The notes under the pieces were generated by a model, which was not told where the DNA came from, searched no databases, and saw nothing but the letters and a program-made list of their open reading frames with translations. A stretch of DNA of 64,000 nucleotides from Bacteroides intestinalis. Its GTDB lineage: Bacteria > Bacteroidota > Bacteroidia > Bacteroidales > Bacteroidaceae. The stretch covers positions 1 through 64,000 of the forward strand of contig NZ_CABJDN010000014.1 of assembly GCF_902364365.1 (NCBI RefSeq). The letters run 5' to 3'. Both the position numbers and the translations under genes were made by a program. Positions 1 to 9,574 of the stretch are shown piece after piece (position 1 is the stretch's first letter; the number at the start of each line of letters is the position of its first letter).

Positions 1-120
1 AATAGAATATAGACCGGATACAGAAAGAAAGAAAATCTATGAAATACTTTATAGAAGGTATCTTCAATTAGCGAGAAACGCAGAAATTATCAATCATACA
101 AACCATTAATCTATTAAATC

Positions 121-1296
121 ATGAAAATCAAATCTTTAATTTTAAGTGCCTTATGCTTGGCCACAATGAGTGTTTATGCCCAGAATTTCAATGGACTTGA
201 CATGAATATGGGCAATTTGTATCGTTTATCTAATGCGAAGACACGTTCTATCAGTCCTGAAAACTTTACTGGTGAAAAAGGTAAAGGTGGTATGGCTGAT
301 CCGGTGAAAGATAAGGATAAGCCCAATCAAGCTAATGCGCACCATGCGGCCAAGACATTGGGGCAAGGTTGGAAAGTGAACCCTTATGTGAATATTGCTC
401 CTAATGAGACTTTTACATTGGCTGAAATAGAAGGACCCGGTGCTATCCAACAGATATGGATGACTCCTACGGGTGAGTGGCGTAAGACAATAATCCGGTT
501 CTATTGGGATGATGAAAAGGAACCTTCTGTGGAATGTCCCATAGGCGACTTTTTCTGTAGTGGCTGGGGAGTCTATTCTCCGTTGTCTTCATTGGCTGTA
601 TGCGTGAATCCAGGCAGTGCATTCAATTGTTACTGGCAAATGCCTTTCCGCAAGAAATGCAGAATTACAATGGAAAACATAGATCCGAATAATGAAATGC
701 GGGTTTATTATCAGATTAACTATACATTGACAGAAGTTCCTGAAGATGCAGCTTACTTTCATGCACAATTCCGTCGTTCAAATCCTAACATGACTTCAGA
801 TCATGTGCTGGTTGATGGAATCAAAGGTAAAGGTCAATATGTAGGAACATACATGGCGTGGCAGGTTAACAACAGTGGCTGGTGGGGTGAAGGAGAAATC
901 AAGTTCTTCATGGATGGCGATAAAAAGTTCCCGACTATCTGCGGAACCGGTACTGAAGACTACTTCTGTGGCTCTTATAACTTTGAGAATAAAACAACCC
1001 GCCAATATGAGGAGTTCTCTACACCTTATGCCGGACTTCACCAGATTATACGTCCTGACGGAGTATACCGTTCTCAACAACGTTTTGGTATGTATCGCTG
1101 GCATATCCTCGATCCCGTTCGTTTTGACAAGGATCTGAAAGTTACTATCCAGGATCTCGGATGGCGCAACGATGGACGCTATCTTGATCAGAAATCAGAT
1201 ATCTCTTCTGTTGTATTCTGGTATCAATCTGAGCCGCATGCAAAATTCCCGGCATTACCTTCGGCTGATGATTTGGAGGTTGTCAGACCTTTCTGA
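121..1296 (+). CDS. GH172 (DUF2961) family glycoside hydrolase, secreted
   Basis: A 391-residue protein with a signal peptide ending near residue 20 (VYAQ). The rest reads as one DUF2961 domain: the EIEGPGAIQQIWMT stretch near residue 105, a DFFCSGWG segment near 145, and a late GTGTEDYFCGSYNF block near 280, typical of the family. DUF2961 is now CAZy family GH172, whose known members include exo-acting D-arabinofuranosidases and difructose-anhydride enzymes. It is the first gene of a plus-strand run of SusC, SusD, GH97 and DUF4185, 59 bases ahead of SusC, so it is probably a periplasmic exo-enzyme of that polysaccharide locus. The ATG at 121 follows an A-rich leader and precedes a normal signal peptide. 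The locus may begin further left, outside the window. The family call is firm; the substrate is inferred from neighbours. Confidence 0.88.
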   Translation: MKIKSLILSALCLATMSVYAQNFNGLDMNMGNLYRLSNAKTRSISPENFTGEKGKGGMADPVKDKDKPNQANAHHAAKTLGQGWKVNPYVNIAPNETFTLAEIEGPGAIQQIWMTPTGEWRKTIIRFYWDDEKEPSVECPIGDFFCSGWGVYSPLSSLAVCVNPGSAFNCYWQMPFRKKCRITMENIDPNNEMRVYYQINYTLTEVPEDAAYFHAQFRRSNPNMTSDHVLVDGIKGKGQYVGTYMAWQVNNSGWWGEGEIKFFMDGDKKFPTICGTGTEDYFCGSYNFENKTTRQYEEFSTPYAGLHQIIRPDGVYRSQQRFGMYRWHILDPVRFDKDLKVTIQDLGWRNDGRYLDQKSDISSVVFWYQSEPHAKFPALPSADDLEVVRPF

Positions 1297-1355
1297 AACG
1301 AAGATAACCAGAGACAAATAACAACTTAATTTATCCACCTTATTACTTTAAGTCT

Positions 1356-4328
1356 ATGCCTAAATTTAATCAAAAACGGATTATTTCCGGAACAATGCGG
1401 CTGATAACAATGGTATGTATGCTATGTATGTGCCAATTTATCACTGCACAGATAAAGAATTTTCAGGGTGTCGTAAAAGACTCAAAAGGAAACACTTTAC
1501 CGGGTGTTACTATTTTGGAAACTGGTACTACGAACGGTGTTTCAACAGATGTTGATGGACATTTTGAAATCAAAATGAATCCGGGTAACACATTAACAGT
1601 GAGTTATATCGGTTATGTGACACGTACTATTCAGACGAATGCAAATACTACTTCCCTTAATATTATTCTTGAAGAAGATGTCTTCCTGTTGGATGATGTT
1701 GTGGTAGTAGGTTACGGTTCAATGAAGAAGGGAGAGGTTACAAGTGCCATTACTTCGGTGAAAAAGGATAACTTCCTTGCTGGTATGGTAAAGAGCCCTG
1801 AGCAGCTGCTACAGGGTAAAGTAGCCGGCTTGCAACTCTCCAATTATACAGGTGACCCGGTTCTGGGACTTGAAATGACGATTCGTGGTGTAAATTCATT
1901 ATCTGGTAATACCAGTCCTCTGATTGTGATCGATGGTATTCCTGGAGGCAGCATGACAGCTATTTCAAGTGAAGATATTGAATCTATCGATGTATTGAAA
2001 GATGGTTCGGCTGCAGCAATCTACGGTACACGGGGTACGAATGGTGTGATTGTAATTACAACCAATCGTGCCAAGGCAACCAAGATGTCATTGGAATATA
2101 ATGCATCCGTATCATTTGAAACAATTTCCAAACACGCAGATATGTTGACCGCAAATGATTATCGTCGCTTGAAGGATGATCCGGATTTTCCGGGAATTCA
2201 GGATGAGGGAACTACGACAGACTGGGTAGACGCTATAAGTCGTACAGCCGTTAGCCAGAATCATTTTCTTTCTTTGAAGGGGGGAAATGCACAATCCAAT
2301 TATGTGGCTTCTATCGATTACCGGAAACGTGAGGGCGTTATAAATAAAACGGATCGTGAGTCCATTACTGCAAAGATTGGATTAAATCATAATATGTTCA
2401 ATGATAAACTACGCTTTCAACTGAATATCAATGACAGTTATGTTACACAACAACGTGCATGGTATGCTGCATACCTGAATGCTTTATTGGAAAATCCAAC
2501 CCGTCCTATTTATGATGAAAATGGAAATTATACTGAATATAAAGTTAATCTGAAGCCTTATAACCCTGTTGCGATGATTAATGAAGAATATGACAAAGAG
2601 GGATATAACCAGCTGATGATGAGTGGTAAAATGACTATTTCTCCCATTGAAGGACTTAATTTGAGCGTTATGGGAGCTCTCCAGCGCTTTGACCGTATGG
2701 AAAATAAGAGCAATACCTTTAAGCACATGTCTACTGTTGTTAACGGTGATTATGGGAATGTATGGAATTGGGCTGATAATACCTTGCAGAAAACTTTGGA
2801 ACTGGTAGGTGATTATACTAAATCCTTTGGAGTGCATAATATGGGTGTAATGGCAGGTTACAGTTATCAGGATGATGATGACAAAGGTATATATCAATGG
2901 GCAAAGGATTTTCCGACCGATATGTTTGGTCCCTGGAATATAGGTTCAATGAATGATATGAAGGATAATAAGGCAGCTATGACCAGCTATAGGAATACGC
3001 ATAAACTTATTTCATTCTTTGGTCGTGTGACTTATAATTATGATGAGAAGTATATGTTCATGGCCAGTTTACGCCGGGAAGGCTCCTCTCGCTTCGGTGA
3101 TAATCATAAATGGGGATGGTTTCCTGCTGTATCGGCTGGTTGGCGTCTTAGTAAGGAGAACTTCTTGAGAGATGTGAAATGGCTGGATGATCTAAAGTTC
3201 CGTGTCGGTTATGGTGTTACGGGTAACGAAGTAAATGCAAATTTGCTGTCAATGTACTTGCTGGGTTATGGTGGTTATGCCTATATCAATGGCAAATGGA
3301 CACAGGGAGCTGCCCCCTATCAGAATCCTAATCCGGATCTGAAATGGGAGACAAAGAGTGAACTGAATTTAGGACTTGATTTCTCGTTCCTGAAAAACAG
3401 GCTCTCAGGTTCTATTGATGTATATCACCGTGTGACTTCTGATTTGCTTTCTACTTATGAAGTTCCTACTCCCCCTTATATTGTATCGAGCATGATGGCA
3501 AACGTGGGTAAAATAAGGAATCGTGGTATTGAATTGCTATTGAGTGGTACAGCTATTCAGATAAGAGACCTGAGATTCGACATTACAGGAACTTTTTCCT
3601 ATAATAAAAATAAGATCGTATCTCTGTCCAATGGTCTTTATCAAAAGGATTACTGGTATGCAGGTGCTACAGGTTCGCCGATACAGACACATACACATAT
3701 CGTGAAGGAAGGTGATCCGGTGGGTAATTTCCATGGTTTCCAAACGCATAGCCTTACTTCTGACGGACTATGGATGGTTTATGGTGCTGATGGCGAGCCA
3801 AAGTTATTGACAGATGCTAATGATGGTGATAAGCGGGTCATTGGTAATGGTATTCCGACGACGTATGGTAGTCTTAATCTGGCTTTGAATTATAAGGGTT
3901 TCGATGTATCTGTAATGTTCCGTGGTGCTTTCAATTTCCAGGTTCTCAACCGTCAACGGATGCATTGGGAAACAACGGCACGTATTGGTGAAGGAAATCT
4001 GCCAAGTTCCGTTCTCAATAAGCCATTTGGCAGTAACTCATATGTGAAGGGGGCTCCTGCCATGCAGAGTTACTATGTGGAAGATGGTGATTATGTAAAA
4101 TTGGATAATGTAAATATCGGTTATACGCTTAATCTTAAGAATCAGAATATTATTCAGCGTCTTCGCTTGTATGTTGCTGGAAATAATTTACTTACTATGA
4201 CTGGTTACAAAGGATTGGATCCGGAAGTAAGCATTAAAGGGCTTGCACCGGGTGTCGAAGGTTCCGGTTCGGGAGAACTTTATCCTACTACGCGCCAGTT
4301 CACTATTGGTTTAAATCTTTTGTTTTAA
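1356..4328 (+). CDS. SusC-like TonB-dependent outer membrane transporter
   Basis: A 990-residue outer membrane protein. After a signal peptide ending near residue 32 there is a CarboxypepD_reg-like domain (about 35-110), the SusC-type DDVVVVGYGSMKKGEV motif near 114-130, a plug domain (VIDGIPGG, then DIESIDVLKDGSAAAIYG, about 130-230), and a long beta-barrel ending in FTIGLNLLF with a C-terminal phenylalanine. SusC proteins import oligosaccharides across the outer membrane with energy from TonB, working with a SusD lipoprotein, which follows here after 18 bases. There is no N-terminal anti-sigma-interacting (STN) extension, so signalling through an ECF sigma factor is not expected. Length is normal for the family and the frame is intact. 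Confidence 0.95.
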   Translation: MPKFNQKRIISGTMRLITMVCMLCMCQFITAQIKNFQGVVKDSKGNTLPGVTILETGTTNGVSTDVDGHFEIKMNPGNTLTVSYIGYVTRTIQTNANTTSLNIILEEDVFLLDDVVVVGYGSMKKGEVTSAITSVKKDNFLAGMVKSPEQLLQGKVAGLQLSNYTGDPVLGLEMTIRGVNSLSGNTSPLIVIDGIPGGSMTAISSEDIESIDVLKDGSAAAIYGTRGTNGVIVITTNRAKATKMSLEYNASVSFETISKHADMLTANDYRRLKDDPDFPGIQDEGTTTDWVDAISRTAVSQNHFLSLKGGNAQSNYVASIDYRKREGVINKTDRESITAKIGLNHNMFNDKLRFQLNINDSYVTQQRAWYAAYLNALLENPTRPIYDENGNYTEYKVNLKPYNPVAMINEEYDKEGYNQLMMSGKMTISPIEGLNLSVMGALQRFDRMENKSNTFKHMSTVVNGDYGNVWNWADNTLQKTLELVGDYTKSFGVHNMGVMAGYSYQDDDDKGIYQWAKDFPTDMFGPWNIGSMNDMKDNKAAMTSYRNTHKLISFFGRVTYNYDEKYMFMASLRREGSSRFGDNHKWGWFPAVSAGWRLSKENFLRDVKWLDDLKFRVGYGVTGNEVNANLLSMYLLGYGGYAYINGKWTQGAAPYQNPNPDLKWETKSELNLGLDFSFLKNRLSGSIDVYHRVTSDLLSTYEVPTPPYIVSSMMANVGKIRNRGIELLLSGTAIQIRDLRFDITGTFSYNKNKIVSLSNGLYQKDYWYAGATGSPIQTHTHIVKEGDPVGNFHGFQTHSLTSDGLWMVYGADGEPKLLTDANDGDKRVIGNGIPTTYGSLNLALNYKGFDVSVMFRGAFNFQVLNRQRMHWETTARIGEGNLPSSVLNKPFGSNSYVKGAPAMQSYYVEDGDYVKLDNVNIGYTLNLKNQNIIQRLRLYVAGNNLLTMTGYKGLDPEVSIKGLAPGVEGSGSGELYPTTRQFTIGLNLLF

Positions 4329-4346
4329 CCTTTAAAATTTATAGCA

Positions 4347-5921
4347 ATGTTTAGAAAACAATATATTATCGCAGCACTTCTTACCGTTGCTTCGGTATTT
4401 AGTGGTTGCACTAATCTGGATGAGGATGTTTTCAGCAGCATTCCGGAGAATGATTTCTATAAGACAGAATCAGAATTCCTGGCTGCTATGGTTCCGGTTT
4501 ATTCAAGTATGCGTGCTATGACTGATTGGCAGAATTGGTGGGATTTGGAAGAAACGACCGATGTATGTGTTACTCCTGTCAAAAATCATGGTCTGTGGTA
4601 TGATGGTGGTATCTATATTCGTTTGCATCAGCACTCGTGGACGGAAGAAGATCCGCATTTAAATGCTATTTGGAATGTGTTGTATGCGGGCGTTTCAAGT
4701 GCTAATCGCGTACTTTATCAATTTGAGAATTCTTCAATAGAAATACCGGCTAAGAAAAACTACATTTCAGAGTTGAAGGTGGCACGTGCATTCTATTATT
4801 ATTTGTTGCTCGAAGCCTTTGGGAATATACCTATTATCGATCGTTTTGATGTACCTGACGGTTATCTTCCCGCAACAGAGTCACGTGCTAAAGTTTTCCA
4901 ATTTGTAGAGACGGAATTGAAAGATAATATCGATAATCTGAGTGAAGACAGATTGAATACTTACGGACGTTTCAATAAATGGAATGCAAAAATGCTGCTT
5001 GCACGTATGTATCTGAATGCTGAAGCCTGGATAGGTACGCCAAAGTATAGTGAATGTGAAGCTTTATGTGATGAGATTATACTTGCAAATAAGTACAGGC
5101 TAGATGGTGATTATTCACTGCCCTTCTCTACCAACAATGAATTGAGTAATGAGACTATGTTTGTTATCCCGTTTGATGAAACGAAATCCGGCGGACAGAT
5201 ATATATGTGGGCACGTAAAACGTTGCATTACTCACAAATGCAGACCTTTAGCCTCCAGTCTACTTGGCTTGACGGTGGTTGTCTGGGGGTTCCTACTTTC
5301 TTTGATAACTATATAGAAGGTGATGAGCGTCTGGAGAAAACGTGGCGTATGGGGCAACAATATGCTCTCGACGGTACTCCGTTATGGACAAACGGTTGGT
5401 GTGGTGATCCGCAAATGTTGCTTAGCTATACCAGAGAGGTTACTAATATCAGTGGTGATGCTACTATGTATCAGGGTTATCGCTTTGGTAAATATGAAAT
5501 TAAGGTAGGTGCTACTGGTACTCCGGACAATGATTATGTCATTATGCGTTATGCTGAGGTACTTATGACAAAGGCAGAGTGTATTCTTCGTACGGGAGGT
5601 AATCCGCAGGATGCAGCAGATTTAGTGAATGAAGTGCGCAGAAGAAACTTTGATACAACCAATGAGTTGACTGGTTCCGATCTTGCAGCTACGATAGCTT
5701 ATAATGGAGTTTCTGTAAAATATGGTCGTTTGCTTCAGGAATTGGGTGTTGAGTTTGCATTGGAAGGTTTACGTCGTAGTCAGTTGATACGTTTTGATGA
5801 TAATTTTACAAAAGGTACTTGGTGGGAACATACGCCTACCAATGATACCAAACGTAATCTGATGCTGATTCCATTTGACCAATTGCAGCGTAACTCCAAT
5901 TTGGTACAAAATCCGAAATAA
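4347..5921 (+). CDS. SusD-like nutrient-binding lipoprotein (RagB/SusD family)
   Basis: A 524-residue lipoprotein. The N-terminus has a hydrophobic stretch and lipobox (VFSGC near residue 20), so the mature protein begins with an acylated cysteine and should sit at the cell surface. Downstream is the SusD helical scaffold: an N-terminal EDVFSSIPENDFYKTESEF segment, YYYLLLEAFGNIPII near 150, the RYAEVLMTKAECILRTG TPR-like helix near 395, and the closing LMLIPFDQLQRNSNLVQNP typical of the family. It partners the SusC directly upstream and captures glycan. It is 65 bases from the following GH97 and very likely in the same transcript. The binding specificity cannot be read from the sequence. Confidence 0.94.
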   Translation: MFRKQYIIAALLTVASVFSGCTNLDEDVFSSIPENDFYKTESEFLAAMVPVYSSMRAMTDWQNWWDLEETTDVCVTPVKNHGLWYDGGIYIRLHQHSWTEEDPHLNAIWNVLYAGVSSANRVLYQFENSSIEIPAKKNYISELKVARAFYYYLLLEAFGNIPIIDRFDVPDGYLPATESRAKVFQFVETELKDNIDNLSEDRLNTYGRFNKWNAKMLLARMYLNAEAWIGTPKYSECEALCDEIILANKYRLDGDYSLPFSTNNELSNETMFVIPFDETKSGGQIYMWARKTLHYSQMQTFSLQSTWLDGGCLGVPTFFDNYIEGDERLEKTWRMGQQYALDGTPLWTNGWCGDPQMLLSYTREVTNISGDATMYQGYRFGKYEIKVGATGTPDNDYVIMRYAEVLMTKAECILRTGGNPQDAADLVNEVRRRNFDTTNELTGSDLAATIAYNGVSVKYGRLLQELGVEFALEGLRRSQLIRFDDNFTKGTWWEHTPTNDTKRNLMLIPFDQLQRNSNLVQNPK

Positions 5922-5986
5922 TAAACAATATCCGGTCAGAGGGCAGTCAGAGTGCATTGACTGGATACTTTAATTATCATATAACA

Positions 5987-7960
5987 ATGAAAAAACTCTT
6001 GATTTTATGTGCCGTCCTATTCTGCTTTATGCACGTTTCGGCACAACAGAACCTATCAATATCATCACCTGACGGGAAACTTAAATTCTCATTAAAAGTT
6101 ACTCCGGAGAATATTTCTTATGAAGTTAATTACAAAAAACAGCCATTGGTGGAGAATTCTTCGTTAGGATTCAGTTTCGACAACGGTGAGTTTGGCAGTA
6201 ATCTGAAGGTGGGTAAAGTACGGAGGAAATCTATTGATGAAACTTATGAATTGGTAGTCGGAAAGGTGAGCACGGCACGAAACCATTGTAATGAAATGGT
6301 GGTACCTTTACAGGAGAAAGTATCTCCGGGAAGGTTGATTAATCTTGTGGTACGGGCTTTTAACGATGGAATAGCTTTCCGCTATGAGTTTCCTGAACAG
6401 GAAGGATGGAACTCCTATGTCATGTACGATGAGAAAACTCAATTCAGGTTAAGCGGAAATCCGATGGCATTACTGATGTATTTACCTGGGTATATCAACA
6501 CACACGAAGGGGTTTATACACATACAGGATATGATAAAATAGCTAAAAAGCGCCTTATTGAAATGCCTGTTACCCTGGAGTTTGAGAATGGTGTATTTAT
6601 GTCAATCACAGAGGCGGCTATTCGTGATTATGCAGGTATGTATCTGGTGAAGGAGAAGGATGCTTTTGCAGGTAAACTCTCACCACGTCTTGGACAAGAG
6701 AAGATTAAAGTGGAAATCAATGAATTCCCACATCGTACTCCCTGGCGTGTTATTTCTGTTTCCGACCGCATAGGCGGACTTCTTGAAACGAATATCCTTA
6801 CCAGCCTGAATGAACCCTGTAAGATAGAAGATACCTCATGGATTAAGCCTTGCCGCACTACATTTACCTGGTGGAATGGTAATGTGGTGCCTGATAGTAC
6901 ATTCTCTCCTGGTAATAACTTTGAGACGAATAAGTATTATATAGATTTTGCAGCTCGTAACGGACTGGATGCTCATGGCATTTATGGATATGCTGAGACC
7001 CCATGGTATTATGATGATAACTTTAATTTCGGTTGGGCTGGTCCCAATGCTGATATTACTCGTCCGATACCTTGTTTGAATATGCCCCGTATTGCTGATT
7101 ATGCAAAGAGTAAGGGAGTGGGAATACATTTGTGGGTACATTGGCGCCCTCTATATGATAAACTGGAGGAGGCTTTTGCACTTTATGAAAAATGGGGTGT
7201 AAAAGGGTTGATGGTTGATTTTCTGGATCGTGATGATCAGGAAATGATATGTATTCAGGAAGATATCCTGAAAGCGGCTGCTAAACATCGTTTATTCATT
7301 CAGTTCCATGGTTCCAGTAAGCCTTCAGGACTTACACGGACCTATCCCAATGAATTTACTCGTGAAGGTACGCTTAATTATGAAGTTTGCAAATGGGATA
7401 CATTGGTGAATGCCGACCATGATATTTCCATTCCATTTACTCGCTTATTGGCAGGACCTGCAGATTATCACTTGGGTGGTTTTCGTGCGCTTCCTCGTTC
7501 TATGTTCAAAATCCAATATGTTAATCCCTATGTAATGAGTACCCGTTGTCATATGATGGCAATGTATGTAGTTCTGGAAAATCATCTTACATCCTTGTGT
7601 GATAAGCCGGAAGCTTATGAAGGACAACCAGGTTTTGAAGTTTTACGTACTGTCCCCGGTACTTGGGATGAAATAAGTGTACCGTTGGCTGAATTTAATA
7701 AGTATGTTACAGTAGCCCGTCGTAGTGGTACGGATTGGTGGGTAGGAACGTTGAATGACGGTACTGCACGCACATTGAATCTGAAATTAGATTTTCTGGG
7801 GGATGGTAAATATCAGGCAGAGATATATACCGATGCTCCGGATGTGGACGAGAATCCGAATCATTTGAATAAAGAGACTCGTACAGTAACCCGTAAAGAT
7901 GTGATAGAGCTACCTTTGGCTGCTGATGGTGGTTCGGTACTACGCATTTCCAAATTGTAG
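5987..7960 (+). CDS. GH97 family glycoside hydrolase (alpha-glucosidase/alpha-galactosidase type)
   Basis: A 657-residue secreted enzyme. An in-frame TTG lies 30 bases upstream, but the ATG at 5987 starts MKKLLILCAVLFCF, a normal signal peptide ending HVSAQ, so that start is preferred. Three GH97 regions are visible: an N-terminal beta-sandwich (about 25-280), a (beta/alpha)8 barrel (about 285-560; TFTWWNGNVV, then GVGIHLWVHW), and a C-terminal all-beta domain ending in the VIELPLAADGGSVLRI type of sequence. The segment VKGLMVDFLDRDDQEM carries an Asp where retaining GH97 members (alpha-galactosidase type) place their nucleophile, which hints at a retaining enzyme rather than an inverting SusB-like one; this is inference. 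It follows SusD and lies 6 bases before the DUF4185 gene. Confidence 0.9.
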   Translation: MKKLLILCAVLFCFMHVSAQQNLSISSPDGKLKFSLKVTPENISYEVNYKKQPLVENSSLGFSFDNGEFGSNLKVGKVRRKSIDETYELVVGKVSTARNHCNEMVVPLQEKVSPGRLINLVVRAFNDGIAFRYEFPEQEGWNSYVMYDEKTQFRLSGNPMALLMYLPGYINTHEGVYTHTGYDKIAKKRLIEMPVTLEFENGVFMSITEAAIRDYAGMYLVKEKDAFAGKLSPRLGQEKIKVEINEFPHRTPWRVISVSDRIGGLLETNILTSLNEPCKIEDTSWIKPCRTTFTWWNGNVVPDSTFSPGNNFETNKYYIDFAARNGLDAHGIYGYAETPWYYDDNFNFGWAGPNADITRPIPCLNMPRIADYAKSKGVGIHLWVHWRPLYDKLEEAFALYEKWGVKGLMVDFLDRDDQEMICIQEDILKAAAKHRLFIQFHGSSKPSGLTRTYPNEFTREGTLNYEVCKWDTLVNADHDISIPFTRLLAGPADYHLGGFRALPRSMFKIQYVNPYVMSTRCHMMAMYVVLENHLTSLCDKPEAYEGQPGFEVLRTVPGTWDEISVPLAEFNKYVTVARRSGTDWWVGTLNDGTARTLNLKLDFLGDGKYQAEIYTDAPDVDENPNHLNKETRTVTRKDVIELPLAADGGSVLRISKL

Positions 7961-7966
7961 TGGACT

Positions 7967-9394
7967 ATGATTAAGAAATATGTATGGCTGTTTGTGAGCC
8001 TTCTGGTGATATGTGGGCTTGCAAGTTGCGAGAAGTCGGAATCGGAGGAGAGTGGACAAACTTTGAGTGTACAACTTTCTCAAAATGAAGTTACGGCTGT
8101 TGATGGAATAGTATCTGTTGAAATGACGATAGGTGGCTTTACACAGTTGGATTATTTGGAAATTAGGAAGGTCGGCAGTGCGAAAAGTTCGACTGAGAAA
8201 TGTATGAAGTCAAGTCTTTCGGAGAAATTTGTCTATCAATATACAGTGAAAGAAGATGATGATGCTCAGTTTACTTTTGAGTTTGTGGCTGTGGGTAATG
8301 ATAATAAATCATCGGAAGTGGTCAGATTGGATGTGAATAGAGGTATTGTCAAGGTATCGAAAGCATTGGCTTTTACTAATCTGAAATGTGTATCCCGGGT
8401 TACTGGAGCTGAGGTGAATGCTGCCAATGGCCTGCCTGCTGTCGAATTTGAAGTAAATAACCGTACCAATGAACAGTATAATGTAGGCGGTACTGATTTG
8501 GGTATTGTTTGGGAACTTCAGCCGGGACGTTATGGGCTTTTCTTTGGTGATACATTTGGCAGTGATTTCTATCCGAATTTTGTTAATCCGGGTCCTAATG
8601 GGGGCAGTTGGAGAAGTAATGTATTGCTTTTCTCTGAAGATTCGGATTTGTCCGATGGCTTGGTTATCAATGGTGCGGCAATGGATGAGAGTGGTAAGAA
8701 TGCCCGTGAAATATGCTATGGTGGCAAAGATGGCAGTGGCAATGGTGACTGGACTTCTATCCCTACGGCTGCTATTCGTGCAAATGGGACGGATTATGTC
8801 CATTATATGAATATCCGTAATTGGGCAGGATGGGTGACCAATTATTCCAGCCTTTATAAGTCCATAGATAATGGAGCGAATTGGGTACGTTGCCAGGATG
8901 TAAAGTTTGGCTCAATGAGTAATTTCGGACAAGTCGGATATTTTAAGAAAGACGGTTATGTTTATATGGTAGGTACTATTACTGGACGTGATAATAAACC
9001 ATATCTTGCACGTTTCCATGAGGAAGACATTGAAAAACAATCAGAGTATGAGTTTTGGAATGGTAGCGGATGGGCTAAAGATAATGAGACAGCCGCCGTT
9101 CCACTTTTTGATGATATAGCTGGAGAACTCTCTGTAGCCTATCATCCGAAGTTCAATAAGTGGATACTGCTCTATTTCAATGGTACCCGTTATGAAATAT
9201 CTTTCCGTGCAGCCGATCATATTACAGGACCATGGAGTGAACCTGCAAAGTTGGTAGATGGTTGGCAATATGCCCAACTTTACGGATCATTTATTCACCC
9301 GTTATCGCTTGAAGGTGATACTCTTTACTTTATTATGTCCATGTGGTTGCCATATAATTCATATTTAATGTCGGTAGAATTGCTTAGCAAATAA
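7967..9394 (+). CDS. DUF4185 lipoprotein, GH183-like (putative endo-D-arabinanase)
   Basis: A 475-residue lipoprotein (lipobox GLASC around residues 18-22), followed by an acidic linker and an Ig-like region (about 35-125). The C-terminal 330 residues match the DUF4185 pattern: GGTDLGIVWEL, then YGLFFGDTFGSDF, WRSNVLLFSEDSDLSDGL, and a beta-propeller-like run of repeats (SSLYKSIDNGANWVRC; YHPKFNKWILLYFNG). DUF4185 contains the GH183 endo-D-arabinanases; the Asp residues in GTDLG and GDTFG are candidate catalytic acids. As the last gene of the locus and a probable surface lipoprotein, it would cut polymer outside the cell before SusC/SusD import. A strong terminator follows. The domain call is good; endo-D-arabinanase activity is inferred from the family and the co-located GH172. 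Confidence 0.78.
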   Translation: MIKKYVWLFVSLLVICGLASCEKSESEESGQTLSVQLSQNEVTAVDGIVSVEMTIGGFTQLDYLEIRKVGSAKSSTEKCMKSSLSEKFVYQYTVKEDDDAQFTFEFVAVGNDNKSSEVVRLDVNRGIVKVSKALAFTNLKCVSRVTGAEVNAANGLPAVEFEVNNRTNEQYNVGGTDLGIVWELQPGRYGLFFGDTFGSDFYPNFVNPGPNGGSWRSNVLLFSEDSDLSDGLVINGAAMDESGKNAREICYGGKDGSGNGDWTSIPTAAIRANGTDYVHYMNIRNWAGWVTNYSSLYKSIDNGANWVRCQDVKFGSMSNFGQVGYFKKDGYVYMVGTITGRDNKPYLARFHEEDIEKQSEYEFWNGSGWAKDNETAAVPLFDDIAGELSVAYHPKFNKWILLYFNGTRYEISFRAADHITGPWSEPAKLVDGWQYAQLYGSFIHPLSLEGDTLYFIMSMWLPYNSYLMSVELLSK

Positions 9395-9421
9395 GTTTGA
9401 TTTCAAATATATCTTATCCCT

Positions 9422-9466
9422 AAAATATAAAAGCGTCGAAATAATCTTTCGGCGCTTTTATATTTT
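9422..9466 (+). terminator. Rho-independent terminator after the GH172-SusCD-GH97-DUF4185 operon
   Basis: A near-perfect 20-bp inverted repeat (one G-U pair) lies at 9422-9441 and 9447-9466 with a 5-base loop. The GC-rich core (GCGTCGAAA / TTTCGGCGC) is flanked by A/T runs, so it can act in both directions. It closes the polysaccharide locus and isolates it from the histidine kinase gene. Confidence 0.85.
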
Positions 9467-9523
9467 GAATACATACATTTTGCTCTCTTTTTATTCTTTC
9501 TACTTAACAGAAAGTAGCGGCTT

Positions 9524-9555
9524 TTTGCTATATCTTTTTAAATTCATTACTTTTG
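9524..9555 (+). promoter_or_regulatory. Bacteroides-type promoter for histidine kinase 1
   Basis: TTTG at 9524-9527 and TACTTTTG at 9548-9555 are separated by 20 bp, matching the Bacteroides vegetative promoter (-33 TTTG, -7 TAnnTTTG). The ATG of the kinase is 20 bases downstream of the box. No copy of the 11-bp direct-repeat operator is present here, unlike the promoter region of the second kinase. Confidence 0.65.
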
Positions 9556-9574
9556 TACCCTAAAATAAAACAAT

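Noticed and set aside
5957..5986. Upstream TTG start of the GH97 gene
   Set aside because: It would put ten residues before a normal signal peptide; the ATG at 5987 fits better.
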